Assembly (NCBI GenBank): GCA_031841125.1 | Contig: CM063106.1 | Span: forward strand, 42,769,806 to 42,833,805 | Direction: 5' to 3' | DNA from: Acanthococcus lagerstroemiae | Taxonomy: Eukaryota > Arthropoda > Insecta > Hemiptera > Eriococcidae | DNA length: 64,000 bases | In this document: piece by piece, positions 46,568 to 58,500 of the stretch | Position numbering within the stretch: the stretch's first letter is position 1 | Layout of the letters: each line of letters opens with the position of its first letter | Notes under the pieces: generated by a model | Databases searched by the model: none | What the model was told of the DNA's origin: nothing | What the model saw: only the letters and a program-made list of their open reading frames with translations | Made by a program: the position numbers and the translations under genes

Positions 46568-49500
46568 CTGCGTTTCCATAAAAGGTGAGAAAAAAATTAA
46601 TTGAAAAACATTCATGGTAAATTAAATAAATTACAGTATGCCAAACACATTCACGGAACAGACAATTTATTGCACAGTGTATTAAGAAGAAAACTAAAGT
46701 TTACTTGTAAAATTGTTCATGAGTTTTTTGTGTATGGCCCATGAAGTCTGCGAGTTGTTTCACTTCGGAATCTTTTAAAGATAAAATCTGCGTGACCGTC
46801 GCAATATGTTTCCGTAATCGCCCTACAGTCAAGAGTTCGGGCTTTTTTGCTCCACTCTTTTGCGCATATTTACGAATGGTAGTGGTTCCTCCAATCCATC
46901 GCGTACTTTTCACAAACGTGAAAAAATAATTGTTATTTTCCAGAAACCACTCTTTTTTCGTCGTTCGTAATTTATAAATTAGTTCGAGATATTTCAGTTT
47001 ATCTTTCGGAATTAAGACCGGAACTCCACGGCTCCCTTTGCCCATAGTGTTCAGTTTTACATAGTTTTTCGTTAGTACTTTTTCACTTTCCGAAAGCGAT
47101 TGTAGAAACTCATCGGATACGTTTCCAGTAAAATTGTTTTCTCTCTGCTGCTGGTATTCTTTTACTTGAAAAAAATGGACATCACCGGCCCTTTTGCGAT
47201 TATGAGTAATTGTCAAAAGTAAAGTAGTTTCGGCTAGCGTATTAAATGATGCTCGAACAGTTTTTTCCTCTTCACGACTGAAATCTTGGGACAGTTTGTA
47301 ATAAGCTTCTTCTGCAGTTTTTTCGATGTAATCTTTAAGTTTCTTAATATCTTCAGTGAGTGGAAGAAGTTGGGTTTTTTGGCAAGCTTTTTGGTTCAAG
47401 TCTTTCATTGCGAGGCTTCCAAGTTCAATAGTCCACTGCGTATCTACAAGGTGCTTGAATCTTTTCAACTCTTTTAGGGCTGATTCGATATTGGTGCGAG
47501 GAATACGGTCAGGAATTTTTTCTCGTAAGAGCATTTTAATCGCCAAGTCAACAATTTGTTTCAAAGACCCACCAAATTGAAGGGCTGTAGAGCCTGCGCG
47601 AAATGTCCTTGTTTCTGGATCATATTTAGATATCATTTTTGTTGCCTCGACAACATCATCAAATGCACGTGGCATCAGACATGACAGAAGATCAGTATAG
47701 TGTGGACTTATCTGACGCATACTTCTGACGAAATTCGCACATCGACGCATTTTGGCAACCAAGTGATACTTGCTTCTTTGAGATGGTGTTTTTTTTAGGA
47801 GGTCATCACCCCAGCTTATAATTAGTACGTCATTTATTATTTCTTGAGATACCTCATCACCTCTCATTTTATCTAAGATTTCCTTTCTCAAAAACATTTT
47901 TTGAAGGATCTTGCCATACTTTTTTTGACAGGCAGTGTATATCATTGACTCCATAACTGCACTATGACCACCTGTTTCATCTTCTTTTCGAGCAAAACAA
48001 CGCTTTCTATGACGACTTAAATACGCTTTCATGAAATGGCCTTTACAACATGGGCACGGAACGTAACATTCTTCATCGTACGATTCTGCATTGGCTTCTT
48101 TGTTCAAATTCCGACGCCTTGGAACAATGTGGCCCCGGCTCGACGCCTCCAAATTGCCTTCGCTCCGAAGTAAAGCAGTAAGCTGCTTTTTCTCTTTACT
48201 CTTCGGATGGAGCTTAAGAATTTCTATTACTTCTTTTTCACTGGGATGTTTCCTTTTAAGATGACGAAAGAAGTGCTTTGAATCAGTCAGGTCTTTGCAG
48301 AATTTACAATATGTCTTCTTATATTTGTTCGCATCAAGGAAAGGAGAATCATACACAGATTTTCCCTGCAAAATATGGAGCAAAAAATTCAGAAATCAGA
48401 GGGGGCGTACTCAGTGTATGTTCCAGGGCTATGTGTCGGCCAGACATACCAGACATTTGCTTGGGGAAGTAAAGAGAGGAAAATTCAAATTATTCGAATT
48501 CCGAAAAAGAAGAGGAATTAAAATTTCCCCATCATAATTTCTACTGAATTGTTGTTTTACTTTTATCACCAGATAAGTTTTTTAAAATGTAATTGAAAAT
48601 TAATTATTGGGGCATGTTCAAGAATTTTTTGCTAGGAGGAATATAAAAGCGATGTAGAGAGAATTTCTAAGTAAATTTTTTCTTGAGTCTGTGCGGTCCA
48701 ACAGAAAAAGCTCTCAAAATAACCGTCATTTTTGTTAATTTTGACATGATGTCTTACGGCTAGTAGTCATCCTGAAAATTTGTGCATCGTGATTGTGTTC
48801 GTCAAAATCTGAACTCTGCACAATACTAACAATCTCACATAGGTATTCTACATTACTGAACGAAAAAAATCCCCGTTTTACGTATTTCAATATAATATGA
48901 TTATGGACACGAAGACGTTTTTTACTAGCTCAGTACAACGTTTCGGAATGTTTTCGTTTACCCACCGCCGCTCGCCGCGAAGCGCGACGCGATTTCTCGC
49001 GCTTTGGTTTGATCGAACGCGAAAAATCGTGGCGCCTCGCAGCGAACTGCGACAATCCATGTACGAATGCATTCGCGTGTAGCCTGCATACTCTTATCAT
49101 TTTTATATGGGTTGGGTCATTGGATCAATCACCATTAATTACCATCAAAAGCACTCAAGCTACCAAAATTACTATATTATAATATTACCATAATTTAGCC
49201 ATAGTTGCCAAAATTTATAAATTAGGGTTTATTTTTATGAACTACCTTGGGCGAATCTCTGTTCGGAGTACTAATGTCCACAGCAGTTTCGTTTGAAGTA
49301 CTGGGCACTTCTTTTGAAGTACTGGGCACTTCTTTTGAAGTACTGGGCACTTCTTTTGAAGTACTGGGCACTTCTTTTGAAGTATTACCGTCATTACCGT
49401 CATTTTTCTTGATACTCTCTCGGACTCGTTTTAGGTCATCTTCAGGAATTGAATGTTCGGCCTGTCAGATAAAAATATTGAATAACTTTGATAATGAGAA

Positions 49501-52500
49501 GAAGAATTCGATAAAAAAGAGAGAATTTTCTTTTTGAAATAAGTTACGAACCGTGAGACTGTTCTCAAATTCGAAAGTCCTGGGATAAAAATTACTTTCT
49601 CCGAATTCGGGGTTTTCAACCTATTATACAAAAAAATTAATAGAATCACACTCTTTTGCAATTTTGCGGAAATTTATAGGTATATGCGCTAGTAACCTGT
49701 AGATTAGTGAGTTCCGCGTATGTATTTTCTTCATTAAAATTTTCCTCGTTTTCTTCCTCAGAATCCTACAACAAACATGTAAAAATATCAAGTAAAACTA
49801 AAATATGAGCGACAACTTGAAGAAAGCAACGTCATTCCTTTCTCTGAGACGGTATAATGTAATGCTCGGTTTCTTGAACAATCTTCCCCGAAAGGGTAAG
49901 GGTAACTTATGACCTCTTCAGCTCGAAAATATTTGTGAGAGTAAACACAAATAAAGTAGAGGATGATGTTACAAATTACACTATGATCGTCGGAATTCAT
50001 GACATAATTTTTTCTCCCATGATTTTCAGTCGACTAAGCACTTCGTGAGGCATGTAGTCCACTGTTTTCTGTCACCCAAAGAAACATCTACACAATCTAC
50101 ACGAAGTGCAACTACACAGGCTCAAGCTGAAAATACTTTTCAAAATAATTTTCAAAATTTTTGTTCAAACATTAAGGAATATTCAAAAAATATTCCTAAC
50201 CCCATCACCCCCTTTCTCACCACCAATCTTTTGGCAAAAGCACCTATCAATCCACAGATATAATGTCGGCCAATTCTAAGGCAAGAAATAAAAACAAACT
50301 CCTGAAAAACCTGACTACTGAACTAAATATCTTGTACTACAACGGCCAGGGATTGGTAAACGAGGGCCGACTGCTCGAGTTAGAGAATGCTTTCTTTAAA
50401 ATAAAGTGGGATGTAGTTGGTATCTCTGAGGTTAGACGTAAAAGAGAAGCAGCCTGTAGGAGAAATAATGGCAATACTTTGTACTTTTTGGGGAAACACT
50501 GGGGGATGGGGAGAGGGTTCATGGGAAAAGAACACCTGAGTAGTAAAATTAAACAGTTCTGAACGAATTGGACTCTTGAAAATAGAAGTTGAAAAATCAG
50601 TTATCTTGACAATTATTCAAGTATACGCACCTACACTCGCGGCGGAAGAAAGCGAAACTGAAAAACTTTACAACCAGAGGATACACATAATAAAGAAAAA
50701 AGCTACTATAGGCACTATTATTATGGGGGACATTAACGCCAAAATAGGTGGAAATTCTATTAAGAAAAAATGTTTGGGACCATATGCTAATGGAGAAAGA
50801 TTGCTAAGGCTAGCAGACGCGAACAATTTGAAATTAGCAAACACTTTGTTCACGAGGAAATTAAATTTTAAAAAATGACCATGGAAGTCTCTGAATGGCC
50901 AAGCAATGAATGAGATTGATCACTTGCTCATAAATGACGAGATATTCCCTTCCTTCCCATTTCCTTCAGATCATAGAAAATAAAGTTGTAGTTTGAGGAT
51001 TTATAATAATAAGATATCTAAATTCAAAAATTTACGCAAACAGAAAACACCAAAACAATTTATACTACTCCCATTATACACTACACAACAATTTGAGAAT
51101 TTTTGAAGAACAATGACATGAGAATATATGATTCTATATGTCTTTTCAACGAGGAATTCAATGCCGACGTTAATTTTTTGATTATAGTTCATTTTCTCCC
51201 TATCTCCTATCTTAAATGCAAATTTTAGTATCATCAAGATGATACTACTGATCGAACAAGTATACGTCTTCAGTATAGTCATCCGTGTCAGTGTAGCTAT
51301 TCCTGGACGATAAAAAGGAATAAAAAGTGAAAATTGTAGTAAAATTTTAATATTGAATAAGGAAAACGAGAGGTTCTCGAGAAAAATGGCCCACGCCATC
51401 GTATTCAGCATTCAAAATACAGCTAGAATTATATAATCTCAGTCCCTTGTTTTTTATGCTGTTGTATAGTGTTATACATATTTAATAACAGACCCAAACG
51501 AACTGTTTACGACAACATTGCTGAAACTGAAATACTACGATACAGAAAATGTACAAGATATGTATTATGTACGATGTTCTAAAAAAAGCACTAAATGTGG
51601 TAACAAGCACTCTTGGCAAGCGGAAAGAGGCAGCCAGCACGGATAAGTTAAGCAGAGCAACCAAAAACCTGATAGAAAAGAAGGACCAACCTAAAAAAGA
51701 AAGCGGGACAGGAGAGTTTAGTAGAAATAATTGAATTAAACAAACTAATCAAAAGAAGTATTCGAGAGGATATGCGAACTTGTGACTTCAAACTTGCTCT
51801 TTCAGAGCCATGATAGAAAAGAAGGGATCTACAAAATAAGTGAAAAGGGCCGCCACTAAAGGTCGCTACTTGCTACCTAGGTTGTTAAAGGAAGGGGAGG
51901 GTTCATATATGAAAGGGCATAAATTATATCAGAAGCAACGAGCTATTATAAAAAATTATATGAGGATTCAAGAGAAGGGTGTCATGGGGAATACATGGGA
52001 AAGGGTAAAATAGAAATGAATGGGTTGGTTAACAAGCAGAGAGTGTCTGTCTTTCTCAAAAGTGCAGGAGAAAAAAGTAACAAGAAACTAAAATCGGGGA
52101 GAGCATCGAGACCAGATGGTATTAATAATGAAATAATAAAAGTTTTGGTTAGAAGCAGAAATAATTCTACTCCACTAGAAAGGCAATCGTGGAGATATAA
52201 ATAATTATCGCCCTATTAGCCTTTCGTCCAATATTGGGAAACTTTTTGCCAGACTTGTTAAAAGGAGGATCTATGATACGCTACAGTCACCAGCCAGTGG
52301 ATCAAGCGGGATTTCGCAAGAACTACCCCATAATAGATCACATCTTAGCAGTAAGACAGATTCTGGAGAGGGTGCGGGAGTATGGAGTAAGCATTCGATG
52401 CATGTTCGTAGACTTCCACAAAGCCTTCGACTCTATCATGAGAGTATGTAGTATGTTCAGAGCACTAGCAAAACAGGAGGTTCCGGAAACTCTGCTAAAC

Positions 52501-55500
52501 ATTATAGCTTACATGTATGAAAACGCAAGCATTGTGTTGGACAGAAAAATGGGAGAACTTTCCGGTACAAAAGAGAGTCGAAACAAGAGGAGATACTGTT
52601 CCTAAACATTTTCAACAGTGTGCTTGAGGAAGTTTTTAAAAATCCAAATTGGGAAAATAGGGGGATAAAAATAAACGGCAAAATACTGACGAACATAAAA
52701 TATCCGGACGATGCAGTTGATACTTTTCGAAAAAAAAAATAATGAATAAGAAAATAAAAGCATGCTTGGGGAACTGATCGAAGATTGCGAGAAAGTGGGA
52801 TTAAAAATTAATACCTTCAAAACAGTGCTACTGGTGGTGGGCGAGGACGGAGTTGAAGAGCTGGGGTAAATAGTTCTAGGTAGTGCAAAAATCAATAAGA
52901 TAAAGCAGCGGTTCTCAAAGTGTGAAGCGCGATCCCCAAGGGGGCGCAATGAAGACTCAGTGGGGGGCAAAGCTCGATGGAAATAAACATTCACTGTAAA
53001 ATGTCAAAAGCGACTCACTTATAATATATAGTACGCTTACGTGTAGGGGGGCCCGGCTTACAGCTGGATTATGCAGGGGGGGGGGCTCGAAGTAAAAAGT
53101 TTGAGAACCGCTTAGATAAAGGAATATAAATATCTGGGGCAAACGATGAGCTTCACCAAAAACAGTATAGAGAAAGAAATGAATATCAGAATTACTAATT
53201 CGTGGAAAGCCTTTTGGGCAAATAAGCATAACTTTAAAGAAAAATTCAATATAAAAACTAAAATGAAAATTTGGAATAGTGTATTGTTACCAGTGCCAAC
53301 ATATGCCGCTCAAACCTAGGCCTTGCCACTTAAGCTGAAAAGAAGGTTGGAGATGACCCAGTTCTTCACGATTCGTAATATCCTGGGCATCAAACTGAAG
53401 GATAAAATTAATAAAATTGAAATCAATTGTAGGAAGGTCTGGACTGACCGATAAAAATTACGAGTATATCACAAAAAAAAACTAAAATTTAAAATGCTGG
53501 GCATATGTGCAGGGGCAATGGGGATAAATGGAACATTACAGCTACGAATTGGGTCCCCAGAGACCATAAAAGGAGGAAGGGGCGTCCCTCAATAAAGTGG
53601 CACGATGAAATTTCCAGGGCAGTCGGCCCAAGGCAAGCGTGGCACGAGGTAGAAGAAGATGGAGCAAGGTGACAAGAGGCACATACCCCACGGTGAGCGA
53701 CGTAGTCGGGGACTTGGTGTAGGAGCCGAAGGATCCTATTTACTATCAAATTTCCTTTTATACTACGTCGCACTGTAAATACAATAATAATAATAATAAT
53801 AATAACAAAGCACGTGCCGGATTTCCATTCTCTGGAAAACCTGGAAGCGTCAGGGAATTTTGGAATTTTCAGCATTTTTCACCTTGAAGTCAGGGAATTT
53901 TGTAAAAAAGTCGACTGCGAAATTTTGTAGTATTTCAAACAGATTTTACCCTATTTATTATTTTAAAAAATGTGTCCTTCGCTTCGCTCAGGCAATTTTC
54001 TTATCTTTTTTCTTTCACAGGAAAAGGACGTGGGTAATAAAATCCCCCTCTCCTATCGCAGTAGTACAGAGAGTATGTTGGGGTGATGAAATCGTTTTCA
54101 TGGTACTCGTTTCGCATCTACATCTTTCTATTAAGGTGGCTATACAGTTAACGTATTTCGTGACTTTTCACGAACCATTTCACGAAAAATATGACGAACA
54201 TCTCACCCAGTTCGCGATAATATGAAAATTGGCGCGAAAAGACGCGAAGATGAAAAAATATTCAATCTAGCTCCTCTCCCCAGTGTAAAAATTTTTTTGA
54301 GAAAGTCGTCATGAAACGAAAATTTGAAAACTACGAATTCATTTTCTGGAACATCCTGCCATCGGGTTGTTTTTCGGCTCCTCTCTCCTTCACAAATGTA
54401 GAAAAGGGTGAATGAAAGATACTTGCGAAATTTGGAGAAAGAGTAAGTAATCCACAAAATTTGAAAAAAATCTAAAGACCGTATAATAATTATTATCGCG
54501 TTACGAAAGAGGCTATTATTTTCAAATGTATGGCCTTATATTGTATCTATCGATACTCTTAAATTGAAGCCTCCTCCGCCTCCCCTGGTGCCATAATTTT
54601 CCAGATCCGAACCACCTTTGTACTTTCATAGCATTTGTCGTTAGATATGCTGCAGCTTTTTCACCTGGGTTCCAGGATTTATTTTAATAGTTATTTTCCA
54701 TCTCCCCTAAACATTTAGGCTCCACGAGAGAGGGGCTAATTCCGGTTACTCTAGTTTTCCTCAAGTTCCAAATTCTTTACGAGATTCTGAAGTCAATTTT
54801 TTGGACAGGATAGCCAACCAAGCTCCAAGACGCTGATTTCGAATATCGCCTCAGATTTTTATCCAACCCCTTCCAGAACACTGTCGAAATACGAATTCAG
54901 CTTCTCCGAAGAAAAATTACACAAAGTATCGAAGCAGGGGTGGGTCGTTTTGTGTCGCTGATTTCGAATATCGCTTCTGATTTTTAACCTGGACCAAATT
55001 CAAGCCCTTGTGCTTATTTCGTTTGAGAAATTTTTACGACGTTATTTTCTATTAGCAAACACTTTGAATAAATAAAACTGTATTTTTACCCCATTCGGTG
55101 GTTTTAATTTAAAATCGTGAATTCCGAGTCTACCATTGCTTGTCCTACGTTCTTGCTACCACATTGGTCGCACCAGGAGGCATAGGATTCAAAAATTACC
55201 CCTAAAATCGAATACAGCGACCTTAAAAACCTGTAAACCAATTTTCGAATTCTATTCTTTCGGCATTAAGTCACACGAGAAAAATATGTAGGAAGTCGTT
55301 AATTGATATCACCCCACGTTGCACCCCATAGAGCTCGTTTTCATTTCCGTAATTAATTTTTTTTTTTCGTTTTCGTTTTTTATATTCGAAAATTTTGAAA
55401 ATCTCTCCATACTTACTATAGGACATCAGGCACTTTTTTCGGCGAAACATGTCGCGAAACTGTCGAAGAGTGTAGCTTGTTTATCAATTCGAAGGAACAG

Positions 55501-58500
55501 CCGTGTGAAGGCTGTTTTCATCTCCTTTTCCTCTAAATTTTTATCTGATCTTTTTTTTTCCTTTCTTTGTACAGATGTTGAGATCATAATATTATTATAT
55601 TTACTAAGAAACTATTATTTTTTGCTGTGATAAGATCAGTTTTGGAATTTAGCAGAAATATCTGGGATCCTGACGATAAATGTAAAATTGAAAAAATTGA
55701 AAAAAATCGAAAAGACATTGTTGAGATATTTATATTATGATTTGTTTACATACTACCCATGCAACCTGAAATATACTGGACTATTGCAGGTGATGAGCTT
55801 ACAAGTAATAGACTAGGGTGTCTGACGGTCGCATGTAAGTCATATAAAGTCATTTATTTTCAATCATGATCATAAATCTTAAAAACCAGCAAATTATACC
55901 TTGAATGAGAGAACAAAGAATTTAGAATTGGAAAATTCTACTATAATGACCTGGGCTGCATTTTTTATGCGAATGTATATTATGTCTATCTATGGCGTAT
56001 ATTCCAAGAGTTTCAAAAGATCGAGTTAAGGATAGTGCACTTTTACGTACTATAAATTTACCAATCCCAAGTGTAATAGCAGGGACAATGCTCTTTGGAT
56101 GTAACTCCGGTTTCTGCGGCATACTCTGTCTTTAAAGTGAGGTAGCTAGAGCAAATGCAGGGGTGGATATTTGCTTTATGAATCGTGAAGCATTTAGCAA
56201 CGTCATTCAGAAGCATTTATCGGCCTCTGAGCCAGCTTGGTTTCAATGACATCCCTCCTCTTTCCCTTTCCCTACACTCTAACGCTCCTCTTCGTTTTCA
56301 TTTTTATTTTCTTCTTCCCCTACATGTTCCATATGCTTCCAGTATTCTCCGGGTACCCCTCCCTTCAGCCCTCCTGCCAGATTATTTCCCATCATTTTCC
56401 CAGCTCCCCCCCCCCCGTATACTCAATCACTGGTTGGGTTATATGTTCCCCTACGCCCAAAATCAGGGCGTCTAACAAAATAGAATTTTGAAAATAAATG
56501 ACCTTTAAATGATCTTCCCCCCCCAATTTTCTATGAATGCGCTAAAATGCAAATGGGATATGAGTATCATTTTAAAGGAAAAATAAGTTGGATACACTAA
56601 GACAATTTTTATCCAATTTCAAACTTAATGATCTAACAAAGTATCTACCGAAGAAGTCCAATCTTCTTTTCAGAAAGGGTATCTCACATGCAAAAGAACA
56701 TATTTTTTAAAAGCTTTTCTCTTGATTCATTATTTATTAAGCCTTTTCAATTTTTTTTTTTGAGTTGGGAATTATTTTCAGTATTTTTGAGTTAAAAACT
56801 AGAGAAATCACTCTTTGGAAAAAAAATATTGAAAAATAAGCAGAATTCACGCAAAATATGCAGTAAGTTTCCAAAATATGCAGTAAGTTTCCAAAATATG
56901 CGAAATGTACGAAATGAAGTATTGCTCATTTGACTCAAAATTCTGTGATACGTGAAGATCTTCTAGAACTTCTGAAATATACGCCATAGATAGGAATATG
57001 TACATTCGCATAAAAATAGCAGCCCTGGTCAATATAATAGAATTCTCTAATCTAAATTTTTTGTTCTCTCTTTCAAGTTATAATTTGCGGATTTTTAAAT
57101 TTTTAAATGACTTACATGACCTTTTCCGACCAAGTAATCAATAAATTGCCCCTGTAAAATATTACTATTTGCGATTTGCGCTTTCGTATTCCAGCGGTTT
57201 GCACTTGCGTACATAAACATTCTCGTCATTTGCACTTTCGTATTACAGCCGAAAATTTGTCACTGTTTTTTGTGGTTTTTTTTTTAATTTTTCCCCCCAA
57301 TTTTTTTTTGTTTTCTTCAAATAATATCTAGTGAAAAAACTGTAATACACTGTACTTTGTTCCCTCCTAATCTGGTTAGTTTTGGCCGAAGGAGGAGACA
57401 TTAATATTAAATAAATAAAAAATAAATGAATATTTAGGTTTAAAAAATAATCCGAACTTCGAAACTGGTTCAGTCGACATACTGTGTTGGCGCATGTTCT
57501 TACCCAAAGTGGACATGGAAAAGTATATATTAAATAATGTTATGCGCTCTATGAAAATAAATCATAAGTCGCAAAAGTGAATGTTGCATAACGGAGGGTC
57601 AGCGTCAAATTTGGACAACGAATTCGAAATCAGCGAGAAAAATTGAGCCAAGCATCTTCAGCAATTAAAAACCGACTGCCGACTGAAATGCCGATGAATT
57701 GAAAAATTCGCCAGATCGACACAGCATGCATGTTACGATAAGTGTATAGCCGTCATATCTGTCTAGACAGTATAGTACGAAAACCCTTTGACATTTCGTC
57801 AAAATGCCGACCACTTGGCGAGAACACGAAACGCGAAACACGAACTTGAAAATGACGAGATGCATCACGAGAACGACATCTATACACTTTTCGCTTCTCG
57901 TGTTTCGCCTGATTTTTCTCACGTATCGTCTGTTTCTACGCTAAGTGTATAGCCGCCTTAAATTTTTTTGAGAAAGTGGTAATAAAACGAAAATTAAAAA
58001 ACCAATGAATTAACCTTCTGGAACATCCTGCCATCCGGTTTTTCTTCGGCTCCCCTCTTCTTCGCAAATGTAGAACAGGATGAATGAAAGGGACTTCCGA
58101 AATTTGGAGAAAGAGTATCTAATCCATAAAATTTGAAAAAAAATCTGAAGACCGCATATTAATTACTATCGCGTTACGGAAGAGTCCACTGTTTTCAACT
58201 GTATGACCATTGTATTTTTCGATACTCTTAAATTTTCCAGATCTTAACTACCTTTTTACTTTCATAGCATTTGTCGTTAGAAGATATCCTGGAGCTCTTT
58301 CACCTGGGTTACAGAATTCATTTTTATAGTCATTTTTCCTCCCCCTAAAACATTCAGGTTCCACGAGGAGGGGCTAATTCCGGTTACTCTAATTTTCCTC
58401 AAATACTAAATTCTTTACGAGATTCAAAAGTCAATTTTTTGGACAAGATAACCAACCAAGCTCCGAGTCGCTGATTTCAAATATCGCCTCAGATATTTTT

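Noticed and set aside
48366..48383. ATG at 48383 as the start of the recombinase-like protein
   Set aside because: It lies upstream of a strong acceptor (TATTTTGCAG), and in-phase upstream exons with consistent splice sites were found.
48940..49060. CG-rich stretch in intron 5 as a structured RNA
   Set aside because: Short inverted pieces (such as CGCGAAGCGCG) are present, but no extended stem, promoter box or terminator was found.
57180..57420. Complete LINE 3' end at GGCCGAAGGAGG
   Set aside because: The phrase near 57380 resembles the terminal residues of some LINE ORFs, but too little sequence remains to support a call.
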